From the NCBI GenBank assembly GCA_958296185.1, contig CATQIB010000007.1, positions 1 through 64,000 on the forward strand: 64,000 nt of DNA, in the 5' to 3' direction. Shown here piece after piece: positions 36,918 to 45,820 of this stretch; the first letter of the stretch is position 1, and each line of letters opens with the position of its first letter. The stretch comes from an uncultured Mesonia sp. (GTDB lineage: Bacteria; Bacteroidota; Bacteroidia; Flavobacteriales; Flavobacteriaceae). The position numbers and the translations under genes were made by a program. Below the pieces are notes generated by a model. The model did no database searches and was not told where the DNA came from. It saw nothing but the letters and a program-made list of their open reading frames with translations.

Positions 36918-38341
36918 TAATTAAGGTTTTTAGTATTCACATTAATATATTCTAACCCTTTATCTTCGCCTTCTTCAATAGCTATCTCTACTGCTCTTTT
37001 GGCTACTTCGAATAAATGCTCACTTTGTTTTTTTAGCGCAAAGCTTTCTTCTACTAAAGCTGCAATTTCTTGTTGTTTTATATAGTCTATTACTGGCACA
37101 AGTACATTTTCTATTTCGCTTACCCGCCAATGCAAAATAATAGAACCACCTGCATCTCTTTCTGCTTGCATTTGCACTACTTGGGAATTTAAAGCCAGCG
37201 TTAAATATTCTGGAATAATTTTAGACTCATCTTTTACTTTTAAATGCAAAATTGCTCCAGAGGTAATACCATTGAAATCTTCTCTTAAATGATAAGCAGT
37301 TCCTACACTACCATCTTTTGAAAATAAAATAGTTCCTTTCTTAGGCTTTAGCTTTTTAATCTTATCCTTATTTTCGGAAACAAAATCTGACGCTAAATAC
37401 TTTTGAGGTTCTGTTAAGCCAAATTTAGAATAATCTGCTACACGCATAAAAGGTAGCCCTTCTTCGCTATAGTTTTTAGAACCTGGCTCAATAGACTTTT
37501 TAATGCTTACAATATTTATTAAACTAACGTAGGGTTGTGATTTTATTTTCTCTACTATTTCATCATATTTAGGTTGGTAATACTCTGCATCTAATCTACC
37601 TGTATCCCCAAAACTATTTGAAAGTGATTTAACATTAATACCATCTGAACTTGGTGTGAAGTCTTGTAAGCCTAATTGTTCGAGCAATAATTTTTCAGCT
37701 TGTTTGTAGATTTGTTTTCCTTGTTCTCTATTAAGTTTAGATTCAACAACAATATCATCAATTTTTCCTTGAAAATCTTGAGACAACAGAGGTACTAAAA
37801 TTGATTTTACTTGTAATAAGTTTAAAAGCGGCTGTACATTTCCTGTCGAAAATCTCTCAGTCTGATACTTACCATAAGATGAATTTAAAAAAGTAGATAA
37901 AAACTTGGGATTCAGATTATTGTCAATTTTTTTTATTGTAGCAACATTTCTGTCGGTATTTGCTAATACATCATCATAAACAACACTTGATCTACCAATA
38001 GTACCTACAATTGACATTAACACATTGTCAACTTTAAGTGCTGAGCGTAAGTTTTTTAAATGTAATTTTTCAGAACACCTTCTGGTGTTATCTAAATCAA
38101 GATAATTCTCTTTTATATTATGACCAGATAAATATAAGATACCACTATTCTCATCAAGGTCAGGAGAACCGTGTTCTCCATCGGTAACAACTGCTAATTC
38201 TGATATTTTTTTTACAACATTTTGTTTAAGTTTTATTTCTTTATTTAAAAAATCACTTCCAAAAAATTCACTGTCAATTCTTCCAAAATCATTATTAATA
38301 ACTTCTTTGAAATTCAAAACACTAATCTCTAGCCCTTCCAA
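36917..38341 (-). CDS. hsdS: Type I-like restriction specificity subunit (HsdS)
   Basis: A 474-residue protein with two target-recognition domains in tandem. The first (about residues 30-200) carries YLSGHNIKENYLDLDNTRR. The second (about 250-450) carries LPFMRVADYSKFGLTEPQKY and GTILFSKDGSVGTAYHL. Each is followed by a conserved helix. Two TRDs imply a bipartite DNA target. It lies 32 bases after the nuclease-methylase gene. Its stop overlaps the start of the next gene, so all three are co-transcribed. Confidence 0.85.
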   Translation of the reverse strand: MEGLEISVLNFKEVINNDFGRIDSEFFGSDFLNKEIKLKQNVVKKISELAVVTDGEHGSPDLDENSGILYLSGHNIKENYLDLDNTRRCSEKLHLKNLRSALKVDNVLMSIVGTIGRSSVVYDDVLANTDRNVATIKKIDNNLNPKFLSTFLNSSYGKYQTERFSTGNVQPLLNLLQVKSILVPLLSQDFQGKIDDIVVESKLNREQGKQIYKQAEKLLLEQLGLQDFTPSSDGINVKSLSNSFGDTGRLDAEYYQPKYDEIVEKIKSQPYVSLINIVSIKKSIEPGSKNYSEEGLPFMRVADYSKFGLTEPQKYLASDFVSENKDKIKKLKPKKGTILFSKDGSVGTAYHLREDFNGITSGAILHLKVKDESKIIPEYLTLALNSQVVQMQAERDAGGSIILHWRVSEIENVLVPVIDYIKQQEIAALVEESFALKKQSEHLFEVAKRAVEIAIEEGEDKGLEYINVNTKNLN

Positions 38342-38373
38342 CAGTTCCCTATAACGGGTTTCGTTAAAAGGGC

Positions 38374-40449
38374 TTAACGCTTTCCCACAAAAGACAGTTT
38401 TTCTTTCTTGGCAAACTCTATAAAGGCTTCGGCTATACCGTCTTTGGTTAATCCATCGTGGTTATATAAGTCGTGTTTAACGATGAGGTGACCGTGGGTA
38501 TCTAATAAATATTCATCAAGATTTTTAGGGGTTTCATCATAATGATCTACTGGCTCTGCTACAGCATCATCATCAACATCTTTGTTAGCTGTTTTAGCTT
38601 TTGGAAACTCACTTTTCTTGACAAAGATTTTTTCACCACTACTGTCTTTACTTGGCTCTTGCATTGTTGCAAAGAAAATAGGATAATCGTCTACCTTAGG
38701 GCATAATGTATCATCCCATTTTTGTACAAATAACACGGATGTTTTAGTACCTGTATGTGGTTTAAATACGTTACCGTGTAAACCTACTACTGCTAATATG
38801 CGGCAATGCTCTGCAATGTAATCGCGTATGTTTTTATCACTACTATTGTTAAACCTACCTTGTGGCAATACTACTGCCATACGCCCACCAGGTTTTAAGA
38901 AATCGAGATTGCGCTCTATAAACAGAATGTCTCTACCTACTTTAGTTTGGTATTTGCCGTTTGGTTTTTTCCCTAATTCATACTTAGCTAATATTCTACT
39001 TTCTTTAATATCTCCGGCAAATGGTGGATTTGCCATTAATACATCGAAATTGAAATCTCTGTTAGAGCTACTACTAGCTCTTTGCTTTCTTAAGTTTTTC
39101 CAGCCTGTGTAATAGGTATCTTGCCAGTTTTCATCATCTGTTTTTTCATCCCAACGCTCATAATCTAATGTATTTAGATGCAATACATTGGTTTGACCAT
39201 CACCAGCAATTAAATTTAATGTTCTGGCTACACGTACCGCTTTTTCATCAAAATCTATAGCAAACACATTGTTTTGTACATAATCTTGAACTCTTGGTAT
39301 CGGTGGCTTGGTTGTCATTAATTCATCATCAACAATACCTTCCTCCTTGTGAATTTGATTTTTTACGTGAAAAAAGGAATGTACAGGAAACCCACAACTC
39401 CCAGCTGCCGTATCAATAATAGTTTCGTGTTCTTGTGGATTCATCATTTTTACACACATATCAATAACATAGCGCGGTGTAAAGTATTGTCCTTTTTCGC
39501 CTTTACTACTTTTATTAATCAAGTATTCAAACGCTTCATCTACCACATCTAAGTTTGAGTTGAATAGCTTTACATCCTGTAAGGAAGACACACAAACCGA
39601 TAAGTGGGATGGTGTCAACATTAACTTAGCATCTTCTGAAAATACACCTTCCCATTTGCTATTTGCTTTTTCAAAAAGCTTTTGAATTTTCTCTTTTAAT
39701 TCAGATTCTGTATCTCCATAATTACGGAATACTAAATGTCTGGTTTTATTTCTACCGCTTTCCATTTCATCATACAACTTGGTAAAAATGAGTTTAAAGA
39801 GTTCTTCAAATACATCTACACCTGCATTTGCTAATACCTCATCTTCCATTTCGAGAATCAAATCTTTTAGAGATTTTTTCTCTGTAACAAGTTTGTCTTT
39901 TTTGATAAGATCATCTATCGTCCAACGCTCAGAAAGTATGTCTGATAATTTTTCATTGGCGTTTGGTATTGCTGAAATATCTTCGAAATAGTTAGGGTCT
40001 TTTCTGTGATAGTATGAAATAGAATCTCCGTTACTCCAAACTCCAATAGGTGCGCCTGTAGCATTACAATAGGATTTTAATTGCTCTTTACCATCTTTTA
40101 ACTTTGGCTTTTTAAGCTCTACCATTAAGTAAATAGCCCTTGTATCCTTCTTGTCAAATACGACAATGTCTGCACGTTTCTTTTCACGTCCGAAACTTAC
40201 TGCGTATTCTAGCTCCATACGATCAAACGAATAATCGTATACTTCATTGAGCACCATTAGGTACAGTTGTCTAACCGCTTCTTCGGGTGTTAACTTTATA
40301 TCCTTATTACGTACTAAACATTTAATATATGGTGTTTCTTTTCCTCTTACATCTTTGGTAAAAATAGTAGCCTCTAAACGCTCTATTTGTTCAGGTTGAA
40401 ATTGGGTTAACTTGTAGTTGGAATCTTTTAATATTTCGGTAAGTGTCAT
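38374..40449 (-). CDS. Fused PD-(D/E)xK nuclease and N6-adenine methyltransferase (BcgI-like RM subunit)
   Basis: A 691-residue protein. Residues 50-130 form an HSDR_N-like nuclease: RADIVVFDKKDTRAIYLMVE then LKKP, giving Asp94...Glu111-Leu-Lys113. Residues about 200-640 are an HsdM-type methylase with QYFTPRYVIDMCVKMMNP, motif I DTAAGSCGFPV and catalytic ANPPFAGD. There is no HsdR translocase. A nuclease-methylase chain plus a separate S subunit is the architecture of BcgI-type (IIB/IIG) systems. It would methylate adenine in the recognised site and cut unmodified DNA. Confidence 0.85.
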   Translation of the reverse strand: MTLTEILKDSNYKLTQFQPEQIERLEATIFTKDVRGKETPYIKCLVRNKDIKLTPEEAVRQLYLMVLNEVYDYSFDRMELEYAVSFGREKKRADIVVFDKKDTRAIYLMVELKKPKLKDGKEQLKSYCNATGAPIGVWSNGDSISYYHRKDPNYFEDISAIPNANEKLSDILSERWTIDDLIKKDKLVTEKKSLKDLILEMEDEVLANAGVDVFEELFKLIFTKLYDEMESGRNKTRHLVFRNYGDTESELKEKIQKLFEKANSKWEGVFSEDAKLMLTPSHLSVCVSSLQDVKLFNSNLDVVDEAFEYLINKSSKGEKGQYFTPRYVIDMCVKMMNPQEHETIIDTAAGSCGFPVHSFFHVKNQIHKEEGIVDDELMTTKPPIPRVQDYVQNNVFAIDFDEKAVRVARTLNLIAGDGQTNVLHLNTLDYERWDEKTDDENWQDTYYTGWKNLRKQRASSSSNRDFNFDVLMANPPFAGDIKESRILAKYELGKKPNGKYQTKVGRDILFIERNLDFLKPGGRMAVVLPQGRFNNSSDKNIRDYIAEHCRILAVVGLHGNVFKPHTGTKTSVLFVQKWDDTLCPKVDDYPIFFATMQEPSKDSSGEKIFVKKSEFPKAKTANKDVDDDAVAEPVDHYDETPKNLDEYLLDTHGHLIVKHDLYNHDGLTKDGIAEAFIEFAKKEKLSFVGKR

Positions 40450-40468
40450 TTTGTATGATGATGTTATT

Positions 40469-40765
40469 TTATTCTAAATCTTTAAAGTTCTTAATTTTTT
40501 CTTCAGCAATTTTGAGGATTTCCGTACTGTTCTTTTCCTCTTTTAGCATTTCTGTTATTTTATCTGCCATCCAGATTTTTAATAATTCCGTTTCATTTTC
40601 ATTGAGTGCTACTGCTAAAGCTTGTACTTGCTCTTTTCTTGCTATACGTGTGCTACGTTCAATTTTGCTAAGTAAGGCTGTATCGATATTCATTTGCGAT
40701 GCGACCTCACGTAACAATAATTGCTTTTGCTCTCTTAGCTTTCTAATATGTTCGCCGAACGTCAT
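40469..40765 (-). CDS. XRE-family controller protein
   Basis: A 98-residue protein. Residues 4-58 are an XRE helix-turn-helix (EHIRKLREQKQLLLREVASQ, then ALLSKIERSTR). A helical tail with KIWMADKITEML follows. It is the first gene of the restriction-modification operon, 19 bases before the nuclease-methylase gene. Controller proteins of this type delay nuclease expression. An AACAACTG...CAGTTGTT inverted repeat upstream is a candidate site. Confidence 0.85.
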   Translation of the reverse strand: MTFGEHIRKLREQKQLLLREVASQMNIDTALLSKIERSTRIARKEQVQALAVALNENETELLKIWMADKITEMLKEEKNSTEILKIAEEKIKNFKDLE

Positions 40766-40818
40766 TTTTGGGAAAATTTTGACTTGTCAATATTTGTCTA
40801 ATATAAGAAAAAGAAAAA

Positions 40819-40849
40819 AACAACTGATAAAAAGAAGTGAACAGTTGTT
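40819..40849. promoter_or_regulatory. Inverted repeat, candidate operator of the XRE controller
   Basis: AACAACTG (40819-40826) and CAGTTGTT (40842-40849) form a perfect 8-bp inverted repeat with a 15-base spacer. It lies between the divergent XRE gene and the ncRNA promoter. It is placed to control either side. Confidence 0.45.
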
Positions 40850-40870
40850 AACAATTTGAAAAATAAAATA

Positions 40871-40899
40871 TTGTAGGAATATAAATATTAATATATTTG
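40871..40899 (+). promoter_or_regulatory. Promoter of the RT-associated non-coding RNA
   Basis: TTG (40871-40873), an 18-base spacer, then TATATTTG (40892-40899). This is an excellent match to the Bacteroidota TTG/TAnnTTTG promoter. The start point is expected near 40905, exactly where the folded RNA begins and some 350 bases before the RT start codon. Confidence 0.7.
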
Positions 40900-40903
40900 G
40901 GGA

Positions 40904-41250
40904 AAGAGCTGGCTAGCCGGTATGTACGTTTTCTTATGGTATTCTAGCTGAAGAGTTGGAATGCACCCAACTATGGGTTGTCCATAGTTTGATTGAACAT
41001 TCCAAAGTGAGGCATTGTATCTCTTCCCTTTAGTAGGAAAGAGAGCAGTAACCTTACAAGGAACTGTAATAAGCTGTTAATGAGTAAATGTGTCATATTG
41101 TTTGATATATTTATAATAATAATTAATACAGCAATAAGTATTCTAATTAGCGTAGGGACGCTATCTATGAGCGGATTTAATTCTGCAATAAAGTAGCAAT
41201 GGATGTACTACCACATATAGGCGAAAATATAGTCCCGGTCAGCTCATTTT
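40904..41250 (+). ncRNA. Structured non-coding RNA upstream of the reverse transcriptase
   Basis: About 345 bases with its own promoter and no conserved protein. The ends can pair: GAGCTG (40906-40911) with CAGCTC (41240-41245), and CCGG (40917-40920) with CCGG (41235-41238). A T7 run follows the 3' arm. Internal stems include TTGGAATG/CATTCCAA (40956-40963 with 40998-41005) enclosing AACTATGG/CCATAGTT (40969-40976 with 40982-40989), and TAGCGT/ACGCTA (41148-41163). DRT2- and DRT9-type antiviral RTs are known to use an RNA encoded just upstream. The role as template or scaffold here is inferred from that arrangement. Confidence 0.7.
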
Positions 41251-41256
41251 TTTATT

Positions 41257-42861
41257 ATGGCTGTAAAAGATTGGTACAAACTAAAACAATATCCACATAT
41301 TGGTCTTCCTTTTAAACCTAGAGATAAATCTTGGTTAGTTGAGTACGTAAAAGATCCAGATAGAATAAAAAAACACAGGTTTACACCATTTATAAAACGT
41401 GAAATAATACAACGTAAGTTTCGACCTGAAAACTCAGATAAAAATGTATATGGAAAGCGTATACGTAAACCTAAAGACCCACCCAAAAAACGTCCTATAC
41501 TTTATGCATCCCATTTAGATTCTCTAATATTCAGTTATTACAGTTACTATTTGAGTGTTATGTATGAATGTTATTTGAGAAGAAAAACTTATAAAGATTG
41601 CCCTGTAGCTTATAGAAAAATAAGAAAAGGGAATAAAGCAAAAGGTAATAAATCTAACATTGAGTTTGCTCACGATGCATTTTCTGCTATAAATAATTTT
41701 AAGGGTAAACCTGTAAGTATTATTGTGGCAGATGTATCTAATTTCTTTGATGAGTTAGACCATAAAATTTTACATCATCATTGGAAGTTGGTTTTAAATA
41801 AATATGATGATAAGAATAGGCTAACGATGCCTGACGACCATTACAATGTATTTAAAGCACTCACTAAAAAACGTTATGTAAAAATTAATGAACTGCATAA
41901 TACTTTTTATGATAGATTGTGGGTTGAACGCAATAAACCTAATAACCCTAAAAAGATTATCTGGAAGCAGAAAAAAGTATCTAAACGTGTGAACTTTAAA
42001 AGAGAACGTGTTATAGCATTTTGTAAAAAGAAAGATTTTTATAAATATCACAGTCAGTTGGTATACTCTGAGCGACGCGGTGAGAAAGGGCTAAAACAAC
42101 ACAAAAATTCTTTTTCTAAAAAAGGGATACCACAAGGTAGCCCTATGAGTGCTACTTTAGCGAACATCTATATGCTTAGTTTTGATGAAGCTATGTATAA
42201 TGCTATTACATCTGTAGGTGGCTTTTATCAGCGTTATAGTGATGATTTGATATTGATTTGTCCGAGAGAGTCTGAAAATTTTATTCATCAAACTATGCTT
42301 GATGCTATTAGGGATACGAATAGTTGTAATCTTAATATTCACCCAGATAAAACTAAACTCTACAGGTATTCTTTTATTGACGGTTATTATAAAGGCGGAT
42401 TAGTATGTCCTGAAGATAAGGTTAATACCTACCATCAACTAGAGTATCTTGGTTTTGAATATACAGGTAAAAGGGTTTATGTTAAAGCACAAGGGATTTC
42501 AAAATATTACCGTAGTATGATACGCAGTATCAAACGCGGTAAATTTTATGCCAATAAAAAACATCATAAACACAAAGGGCTTTTTAAGAATAAACTTTTT
42601 AAACGTTTTACCATACTAGGTGGTAAGCGAGTTTTAAAACGAATACCTGATCCTAAACGTCCTAATAAATATCTTCCAGATCCTGAGAAGACTTATAATT
42701 GGGGGAATTACTTTAGCTATTTAATGAAAGCTAATTCTGTAATGAAAGATTTGAATGAAAATGAAGATACGATAAACAAGCAAACTAGAAAATTTGAAAG
42801 TAATTTTCACAGGTTGATTAGAAATAAAAAAACTAAATTGAAACCGACTAAGCGCAGATAA
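41257..42861 (+). CDS. Stand-alone reverse transcriptase, DRT-like
   Basis: A 534-residue very basic protein. RT motifs: A in SIIVADVSNFFDELDHKIL (Asp159), B in KKGIPQGSPMSATLANIY (about 288-305), C in QRYSDDLILI (YSDD at 327-330), D around LNIHPDKTKLYRY, and E in LEYLGFEYTGKRVYVK. The N-terminal 150 residues (RPILYASHLDSLIFSYYSYY, and AYRKI with NIEFAHDAF) and the C-terminal 120 basic residues flank the core. No maturase X, HNH or integrase domain is present, so it is not a group II intron protein. The upstream ncRNA suggests a DRT2/DRT9-like antiviral RT; the exact class is not certain. Confidence 0.8.
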   Translation: MAVKDWYKLKQYPHIGLPFKPRDKSWLVEYVKDPDRIKKHRFTPFIKREIIQRKFRPENSDKNVYGKRIRKPKDPPKKRPILYASHLDSLIFSYYSYYLSVMYECYLRRKTYKDCPVAYRKIRKGNKAKGNKSNIEFAHDAFSAINNFKGKPVSIIVADVSNFFDELDHKILHHHWKLVLNKYDDKNRLTMPDDHYNVFKALTKKRYVKINELHNTFYDRLWVERNKPNNPKKIIWKQKKVSKRVNFKRERVIAFCKKKDFYKYHSQLVYSERRGEKGLKQHKNSFSKKGIPQGSPMSATLANIYMLSFDEAMYNAITSVGGFYQRYSDDLILICPRESENFIHQTMLDAIRDTNSCNLNIHPDKTKLYRYSFIDGYYKGGLVCPEDKVNTYHQLEYLGFEYTGKRVYVKAQGISKYYRSMIRSIKRGKFYANKKHHKHKGLFKNKLFKRFTILGGKRVLKRIPDPKRPNKYLPDPEKTYNWGNYFSYLMKANSVMKDLNENEDTINKQTRKFESNFHRLIRNKKTKLKPTKRR

Positions 42862-42870
42862 TTACAAAGT

Positions 42871-42899
42871 AAAACCGAGGTATTCCCTCGGTTTTGTTT
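42871..42899. terminator. Bidirectional terminator between RT and primase genes
   Basis: A perfect 10-bp stem AAAACCGAGG / CCTCGGTTTT with a TATTC loop. T-rich sequence follows on the plus side and A-rich sequence precedes it. It serves the RT gene and the convergent primase-like gene. Confidence 0.85.
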
Positions 42900-44632
42900 T
42901 AAGATGGCTTTTCATATTTGCCGTGAGCATCCCTATGTACAAGTCCTGTTTTTACAAAGTTTGTAATGTAGCCCTCAGCTGTTTTATGCGGAATTTTAAG
43001 CTTGCTCGCTACTTTTAAATAATCTTGTCTCGTAAATTTTATGGCTAATTGCTCTAGAAACCTTTCTTTTTTGTTAAGTCGCTTTTGTGTTTTAGGCTCT
43101 ACAGGTAAATCATTAAATACCTTACTGCTATGTTTTACTAATATGTCAATCATCGCAATAGCGTTTTGAAAATCTTCATCCTCACACTCCTTAATTTTAT
43201 TTACATCGCCATCTTCCATAATTCGCAAGGCTGTAAAAAGCATTGTGAAGCGAAACGCGATTAGGCCTAAGCGTCTTACCGTTGCAATATATTCTTCAGG
43301 TTGCAAGTTGATATATTTAGTTTGCAAGGCTGCAAAAAACTCATTGAATTGCTGCTGTTGCTTCCGCGAAAGCGTCACTTCAATAGGCGGATTGTTTTTG
43401 AGGGTTCTGTATAGTCCTAAAAATTCCTTGCCCAGTTGCTCATAATGTTCTTCCAAACCAAGCTTTGCACGTTTGGCAAATACATCTTTCCAGACTGGTT
43501 TGATGTTCATATAGTAGAATATAAACCTGCTGAATAAGCCGTTTTCTGCATTAGGAACTAATGCTGCTATTTGTTTAGGTGTACCTGATAACACCGTAGA
43601 TAAACAAGGGTTTTCAATATCTACATATTCGCGATCTGTTCTACGGTAATAGCTAATTGTTTCGTGATGAAATGCTTTTCTAAATCCATCACTATAATTA
43701 CCATAATCACTTTTAAAAGCTTGTGCTAAAGTGTCTCCTTCGGTTTCAAACATTAAGCCCTTTCCCTTGTTATCTGAAATTAATTGATAAACCCCAGTCA
43801 CACTATTGTTTGCAGGAATAAAAAGCATACGTTCTGGCGGTTTGCCCGGTTTCTCAAGGTTTTCATTTTTACCCTTATTCATATTGTATGTAGCCATTTC
43901 ACTTTCAAATTGTTGTTTCAGCGTTTTGGCTTGTTCCCGATGTAGCTTGTGGATGGGTGAAACCAGCTTTTTGATTTGGTTAAGCTTTCCCTTTCCTGCG
44001 CTTGCTGGTGCGGTTACGAATAGGTACAGATTGCTGTACACCTTGCGTTCATCATAAATGCCAAACAGATTAGGGAAACAGGCACTAAAAGCGGTAAGCG
44101 CACCCAAAAGCATAATGTCTCTTTCTTCATTACTGTTTGCTGGCACAATTACCTGCTTTAGAAAATCAGGTATCGTGTCGTAGAGACTATCTGGAAAGGT
44201 AGGTAGTTGCTCTTTGGTTGCTTCTGCAACTGGCAAGGTTGCAACCTGTGGTTGTGATCGTTGCGGTTTTATTCCTGCCTGATGTGCATAATGAAAGAAT
44301 GTTGCAATCGTGATGCCGTGCCCTTTGGCATTCAGGCATTTTGTGTACTGTTCGTCACATTCCTTTTGGTCATAACCAGTATAGTGGCGACTGACTCTGT
44401 GATAGTACTCTCTGCCTTGTTCATTGTACGCTTCCGCAAAAGCAAAACCAATATCACGCCAGCGCGCATAATCGCCAGTAATATCTATTCCAGATTGTTC
44501 AATGGCCGTGATGTAGGTTTCAATGTCATTGTTATCAATGCCAACCGCAGGGGTTGCTTTTGGGGTTGCTATAGGTTGCTCTGCAATCTTAGGTTGATGC
44601 AACCAGTCTTTAGGATTGAAGTTCTTTTTCAT
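42899..44632 (-). CDS. PriCT-2 / DUF3987 primase-helicase-like protein
   Basis: A 577-residue protein. Residues about 30-120 form a primase C-terminal 2-like region (WRDIGFAFAEAYNEQGREYY). A DUF3987 P-loop domain follows, with VTAPASAGKGK as the Walker A-like loop and LFETEGDTLAQAF downstream. The C-terminus has a winged-helix look. Together with the BT4734-like gene upstream (4-base overlap) it forms the replication-type module common in Bacteroidota integrative elements. Confidence 0.8.
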   Translation of the reverse strand: MKKNFNPKDWLHQPKIAEQPIATPKATPAVGIDNNDIETYITAIEQSGIDITGDYARWRDIGFAFAEAYNEQGREYYHRVSRHYTGYDQKECDEQYTKCLNAKGHGITIATFFHYAHQAGIKPQRSQPQVATLPVAEATKEQLPTFPDSLYDTIPDFLKQVIVPANSNEERDIMLLGALTAFSACFPNLFGIYDERKVYSNLYLFVTAPASAGKGKLNQIKKLVSPIHKLHREQAKTLKQQFESEMATYNMNKGKNENLEKPGKPPERMLFIPANNSVTGVYQLISDNKGKGLMFETEGDTLAQAFKSDYGNYSDGFRKAFHHETISYYRRTDREYVDIENPCLSTVLSGTPKQIAALVPNAENGLFSRFIFYYMNIKPVWKDVFAKRAKLGLEEHYEQLGKEFLGLYRTLKNNPPIEVTLSRKQQQQFNEFFAALQTKYINLQPEEYIATVRRLGLIAFRFTMLFTALRIMEDGDVNKIKECEDEDFQNAIAMIDILVKHSSKVFNDLPVEPKTQKRLNKKERFLEQLAIKFTRQDYLKVASKLKIPHKTAEGYITNFVKTGLVHRDAHGKYEKPS

Positions 44633-45540
44633 AGTAGTCTATGTCTTTTATGTAAGTAGGCATTGGCATCGTGCGGTAAAAAACAGGCTCTGGAAACGTC
44701 TTTTCCCGATGCGTCAACCTCAAGGTTATAGGTATGTTTGATGTAATTTGTAATTGCCAAGAAGTTCTCTTGATGCGTGAATTCTCCCAGCTCAATGCGA
44801 ACAATCCATTTTAAGCCATCGCCAGATGGTGAAATGAAAAGCATTTCGGTTTCGAAATATTCATCATCAAGTAGTTGTTGCCTGACTTTTTCTATGTCTT
44901 GCAAATGGTCAAAATCAAGTGTGATAAGGTTGGAATGCTTTTGCAGAAACTTATCATTTCTGCGTTCAAATACTCCTGAGAATGTGACGTAATCAAAGCG
45001 ATTAGCTTTGAATTTCCGTTTTTCCTTACTATCCTCGATTGCCCTAAGTTTCTCGGTTATGGCTTTATACTTATCGCCAACAATTAATTGATGGATTTTG
45101 CCCAAACGTAAGGTTTCCGAAGGAAATACATTGCGTACCGGTGCTTTAAAAAAACTACAGTCTGTATACCAAGTATCATCTGGTTTATTTACCCAGCTTA
45201 ATTCATCTTCCTCTTCAACTGTAAGGTTAAGATGCAAGGCATCGTTAATCTTGTTCAGTAATTCGTCTTCTGTTTTGGTTTCAAAATAGAACTGTGCAAA
45301 GTCGAAGGCATCGCCTGAGAAACTTTTGTATTCTGTATCACTATGAAGAGCCATACCGTCCTCAATACGAATCGATAAGATTTCCTTATCTGCATTAAAA
45401 GGGTTACGCGTTATCCCGCACGTCCTTCCCGAAAGGGAAAGGACGGTTGTATCGGGATAGAATTGTCTCAACACATAGGCATATATCTTTATGCCATAAT
45501 GTGTTTTTGCCAAAATGTTCTTTCTACTTAACTCCATCAC
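44629..45540 (-). CDS. BT4734/BF3469-type protein (VirE N-terminal-like)
   Basis: A 303-residue protein with LITLDFDHL and LFISPSGDGLKWIV, the conserved strands of the BT4734-like N-terminal domain found in mobile-element primases. An N-terminal part of about 100 residues precedes these. It overlaps the next gene by 4 bases, and the HTH gene upstream by 17. It is likely the N-terminal half of a split primase, acting with the PriCT-2/DUF3987 protein. Confidence 0.8.
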   Translation of the reverse strand: MMELSRKNILAKTHYGIKIYAYVLRQFYPDTTVLSLSGRTCGITRNPFNADKEILSIRIEDGMALHSDTEYKSFSGDAFDFAQFYFETKTEDELLNKINDALHLNLTVEEEDELSWVNKPDDTWYTDCSFFKAPVRNVFPSETLRLGKIHQLIVGDKYKAITEKLRAIEDSKEKRKFKANRFDYVTFSGVFERRNDKFLQKHSNLITLDFDHLQDIEKVRQQLLDDEYFETEMLFISPSGDGLKWIVRIELGEFTHQENFLAITNYIKHTYNLEVDASGKDVSRACFLPHDANAYLHKRHRLL

Positions 45541-45820
45541 ACTTAAAATTTGGGTTATAGTAATTGCTTTGAAGTAGTTCCTCTATATCAGAAACCTTGT
45601 AGTAGAATTTGCCTTTTACTTTGCTATAAGGTAACGTGCCATTCTTGCGAAAGGTTTGCAATGTACGCTTGCTTATATGCAAGGTTTGCAAAACATCTTG
45701 GTTGTCAATCCACGAGTCTTTTAATCGCTCTGCTCGTGATTGCTTTAAAAGCTGAATATATGCTTTTATGAACTTTATTTCCTGTGAGAGCGCCAGGATG
45801 AGGTCGATTAACTCTTTCAT
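45524..45820 (-). CDS. Excisionase-type helix-turn-helix protein
   Basis: A 98-residue protein with a MerR-like HTH_17 domain (DNQDVLQTLHISKRTLQTFR, then GTLPYSKVKGKFYYKVSDIE) after a helical N-terminus. Paired HTH proteins of this kind control excision and mobilisation in Bacteroides elements. It overlaps the neighbouring genes at both ends, indicating one operon. Confidence 0.85.
   Translation of the reverse strand: MKELIDLILALSQEIKFIKAYIQLLKQSRAERLKDSWIDNQDVLQTLHISKRTLQTFRKNGTLPYSKVKGKFYYKVSDIEELLQSNYYNPNFKCDGVK

Noticed and set aside
41257-42861. Group II intron-encoded protein or retron RT
   Set aside because: No maturase or HNH domain and no domain V-like hairpin near the 3' end. No msr/msd-type inverted repeat was found directly before the RT, and the protein is much longer than retron RTs.
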